DNA of 45,751 bases from Hyphomicrobiales bacterium (GTDB lineage Bacteria > Pseudomonadota > Alphaproteobacteria > Rhizobiales > Rhizobiaceae): assembly GCA_900468065.1 (NCBI GenBank), contig UBTA01000090.1, positions 1 to 45,751 of the forward strand. Reading direction: 5' to 3'. The notes below the pieces were generated by a model. The model did not search any database and had not been told where the DNA came from. It saw only the letters and a program-made list of their open reading frames with translations. Below are positions 43,318-45,751 of the stretch, in pieces; position 1 is the stretch's first letter; every line of letters begins with the position of its first letter. The position numbers and the translations under genes are program-made.

Positions 43318-44475
43318 CTACTTAGTGGGCGGTGCCCCAATGCCGCCCTCGGCTTCCGGACCGTGTGGGTGCTCCTTGTTATGAGAGTGGGTCGACTGGT
43401 CCGCCCGCGGAATGCCGGCAAAACCGTCTGACCCGTAAAATGCCGAGTGAAGTCCCCAATAACCGGATACGAAGAGCATGAGAGCAGCGGCGAGCCCGAT
43501 CGGGATATTGCGCGGCAAGTTTTTAAGCTTGGCGAGAAACTGCGAGGTTCGGCTCTGATCGGCAGCGACCGCCAGGATAATCGCCATGATCAGGCCGTGC
43601 CCGATGATCTCAATGCGACCAAAAGGCCAGACAGCTGCGGTGAAAATGACGAAGAGCGCGATCGCGGAAAGCCTTCTGATCAAAGGCGTCCACAGCAAGC
43701 CGAACCCCATTGTGAACTCGGCGACGCCCGCCATTGGAATAAATGCGTCCCGCGGAAGGCCGAACGTCAGGAAGGGTTTCTCGATAACCAAGGGGTAGAA
43801 CCATTCCGGATAAGCGAATTTTTCCAGGCTGGACCACATTAGCGCAATAGCAAGCCCCCAGCGCAATGCCTCCAGTCGATGGCTCGACCATTTCGGATTT
43901 TTGGATGCAGCTAGGAACAGGTAGGCCGCGACGCCCAGACCAAGGGCGAGGTAATCGAGTAAGTGGAAGAGATCGTAGTCACGCAACGCCAGCAGCCAGA
44001 GGAAGATAATTCCCGCTCCTGCCAATGGCATGGTCCATGTCCAGAAAACACACCAGGCGATCACCAATTGCACCCATGACACCCACTCGGCCGGGGTCTT
44101 GAGATCGGGTGTCAGATAGATGCCGCCAACCGAGAAAATCGAGATGAAGAAGGCACCGACAATGGCTCGGACGTAGTCATCGATCCGGACCCAGAGAAAG
44201 CCAGTTGCCATGTCGAGGATATCCAGTATCCGAAGGCCAATCGGTCGCCTTTCGAGCACCCCGAACAGGAGGAAGAACACCAGGACCAAGGATATTCCGA
44301 GCCAGAACCAACCGTCAGCCAACGTAACGCCGACTGGCTGCGGAGGCGCGCCAACAATGTACGGCGCGAACCACTTCACGTGCGCGTGCGCGGGATCAGC
44401 CGACACGAACGCAATCACCGTGGAAAGGAGCGTGACCTGGCCGCCAACTCTTCGAGTTACTTGTACTGGTTGCAT
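43318..44475 (-). CDS. DoxX-like multi-spanning membrane protein with His-rich tail
   Basis: A 385-residue inner-membrane protein. A signal-like segment ends at PAHAHVKW (about residue 32), followed by about eight to nine hydrophobic helices. The second half (LRWGLAIALMWSSLEKF, then a PMAGVAEFTMGFGLL helix) is like DoxX/DoxD-family quinol-linked proteins. The C-terminal tail is rich in histidine (STHSHNKEHPHG), which may bind metal. ATG 44475 has an AGAGAGAAA stretch upstream. Function unknown; the next genes encode a redoxin and, upstream, a SrpA-type catalase, which points to oxidative-stress handling in the membrane. Confidence 0.75.
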   Translation of the reverse strand: MQPVQVTRRVGGQVTLLSTVIAFVSADPAHAHVKWFAPYIVGAPPQPVGVTLADGWFWLGISLVLVFFLLFGVLERRPIGLRILDILDMATGFLWVRIDDYVRAIVGAFFISIFSVGGIYLTPDLKTPAEWVSWVQLVIAWCVFWTWTMPLAGAGIIFLWLLALRDYDLFHLLDYLALGLGVAAYLFLAASKNPKWSSHRLEALRWGLAIALMWSSLEKFAYPEWFYPLVIEKPFLTFGLPRDAFIPMAGVAEFTMGFGLLWTPLIRRLSAIALFVIFTAAVWPFGRIEIIGHGLIMAIILAVAADQSRTSQFLAKLKNLPRNIPIGLAAALMLFVSGYWGLHSAFYGSDGFAGIPRADQSTHSHNKEHPHGPEAEGGIGAPPTK

Positions 44476-44704
44476 GTCGGTTTCTCTCTTGGTTCCCGAC
44501 TATCGGCTAAGCACGTCTGTGCTGCACTCTGACGGGCGATTTGTCGTACTTGGCCCGCCAGCCATTGCCGAATGTCGATTATGCTTTATGCATTTTGATC
44601 TGAGGAAGCGAGCTGATCAGGCCGCCGTAGACCGTAAGGAAACTTATTTAAACCTCAGCTGAAAGGTCGGATCGACCGAAGTTTGCCGATGCCGCTTGCT
44701 CAGG

Positions 44705-45685
44705 CTACACTGTTGTTGAGTTCCTACGAGCGACGGAAACGGAGTAGGCTGCGCTTCGACTGTCGTATATCGGGTCACCGGCCGCGGAAATTCCCGCTGG
44801 AAGAAGCTCAGGGTCGAAAACGGTTTTGTCACGAACGTCGCCATCGACCGATGGCAGGATCGCGTCGACGGAGAAACGTCCAACTTCCACCGTCTGGCGC
44901 GTCTCGGGCCATGCCACAGTGGGATTGCGAAGAGGATCTGTGAGTTCAGGGATTTGGAGAAGAACGCGCCACTCAGCCGATCCGTGTGACACACGATCGT
45001 TCAACTCATCGTTCAGGAAATTATCCGTAAGCCCCGTGAGATCTTCCGTTGATAGCCCGACGCGTCCAGCTACTGGTTCGAATATCCACCTTGCGGCGAG
45101 CTTCGTTCCGTCTGGACGGTCAAAGAGATAGGTATGGACGGCAAAGTAAGGCGCAGTCGCGAAGCTTGAAGATGGCGGAGTTGCAGCGAGCCATCGTCTC
45201 TGCGCTTCGCTGTCGGTATGCACCTTGTTAGACAAGGCGATCGCGTCCGCGTCAGGCTTACCTGTTGTCGGATCGACGCGCCTCGCAGCAAGAAAAGAGA
45301 TGAACGTCTCAGGTGTCGCCGCAAAGAAAACGGGCGCGCTTATCATCACCAAGACAAGGTGCTCTCCGTTTCCAAGGCTGATGTCGATCGACATCCCGCG
45401 TGCCGCGTTAGCTTTGTCGGATACCGAAGGATTGCCGCCAGCGATGGAGAACCGGACAGCGGCCGAATGTTCTCCAGCAAAAAGCGCGCTCAGGCCGAGG
45501 CTTGAAGCCGTCGCAGCGGGAGTGAATTTTCCAGTGGCGAATATCCCCTTTGCATGGGAAGCGCGCTTATGGGGATGGCGACCAAATGCACCGTTCAGCG
45601 CATCCACCATTGTGGTAGCGACTTCCGAAACCTCGAGTTTTTGCAGCATTGTATCGACCTCATGTGTAGCGAAAGAACTGCTCAC
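44705..45685 (-). CDS. SrpA-type catalase-related heme peroxidase
   Basis: A 326-residue compact catalase-fold protein, shorter than true catalases (about 480-500). The distal His44 lies in KRASHAKGIFATG and a conserved Asn-containing block follows. The C-terminal PIYDSRSAAYSVSVARR segment supplies the likely heme-ligand Tyr and is typical of the SrpA group. Such proteins use organic peroxides rather than dismutating H2O2 efficiently. The GTG start at 45685 has GAGG nearby; an ATG 12 codons in is an alternative. It lies upstream of the DoxX-like gene on the same strand, 229 bp away. No signal peptide is evident. Confidence 0.88.
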   Translation of the reverse strand: MSSSFATHEVDTMLQKLEVSEVATTMVDALNGAFGRHPHKRASHAKGIFATGKFTPAATASSLGLSALFAGEHSAAVRFSIAGGNPSVSDKANAARGMSIDISLGNGEHLVLVMISAPVFFAATPETFISFLAARRVDPTTGKPDADAIALSNKVHTDSEAQRRWLAATPPSSSFATAPYFAVHTYLFDRPDGTKLAARWIFEPVAGRVGLSTEDLTGLTDNFLNDELNDRVSHGSAEWRVLLQIPELTDPLRNPTVAWPETRQTVEVGRFSVDAILPSVDGDVRDKTVFDPELLPAGISAAGDPIYDSRSAAYSVSVARRNSTTV

Positions 45686-45751
45686 AACGTCCTCGGTTTG
45701 ACTTCTCCGATCAACCCAAACATAAGTTCTACTGGTAGCGTCGCCTTAACT

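Overview
The window looks like an accessory stretch of an alphaproteobacterial genome, most likely Rhizobiales (Rhizobium, Bradyrhizobium or Mesorhizobium relatives). The grounds are several soluble FixL/FixJ-type signalling proteins, a giant Ser/Thr-kinase/ATPase/histidine-kinase hybrid typical of that order, an NsrR/flavohemoglobin pair, GlxA-type AraC regulators and an IS3-family (IS407-type) insertion sequence. Genus and replicon cannot be fixed from the sequence alone. No rRNA, tRNA, CRISPR array or replication origin was seen.

Layout. 1-5.9 kb is a redox and nitric-oxide block: an Old Yellow Enzyme, a WrbA-type quinone reductase and a small UBP zinc-finger protein on the minus strand, then flavohemoglobin hmp divergent from the repressor nsrR with two NsrR-type operators between them, then an NmrA-like NAD(P)-binding protein. 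6.1-12.6 kb holds a membrane histidine kinase preceded by a short coupled leader ORF, a group III truncated hemoglobin, a soluble PAS histidine kinase and a CPA1 Na+/H+ antiporter. 12.7-14.3 kb is a nested mobile region: an IS407-type element (4-bp target duplication GTGC) inside an older element with 23-bp terminal inverted repeats and its own 4-bp duplication (TCGG), which carries a shortened ParD-like antitoxin gene.

14.8-25.7 kb is regulatory: a short AraC protein, a glutathione S-transferase, a single-domain response regulator, a FixL-like kinase, and a minus-strand run of a 1831-residue hybrid kinase, a receiver protein and a FixJ-type regulator. 26.1-32.5 kb carries a CocE-type hydrolase, a structured RNA candidate ending in a terminator, a secreted cupin, a second NmrA-like protein, a LysR regulator divergent from a quinone oxidoreductase, a NIPSNAP protein and a small acetyltransferase.

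32.7-41.3 kb contains two paralogous sets of GMC oxidoreductase, antibiotic-biosynthesis-monooxygenase (ABM) and short-chain dehydrogenase (SDR) genes. Set 1 (32748-34650) is decayed: the GMC gene is frameshifted, and a deletion has joined the first 18 codons of the ABM gene to the last 54 of the SDR gene. Set 2 (38446-41319) keeps intact ABM and SDR genes but also has a frameshifted GMC gene. Between them lie a GlxA regulator, a metallo-beta-lactamase-fold hydrolase, and an SDR divergent from an HxlR regulator. 41.7-45.7 kb ends with a small secreted cysteine-containing protein, a redoxin, a DoxX-like membrane protein with a His-rich tail and a SrpA-type catalase.

Taken together the genes suggest a module for detoxifying electrophiles, quinones, peroxides and nitric oxide, with many local regulators. 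That functional reading is inference from families, not from any measured substrate.
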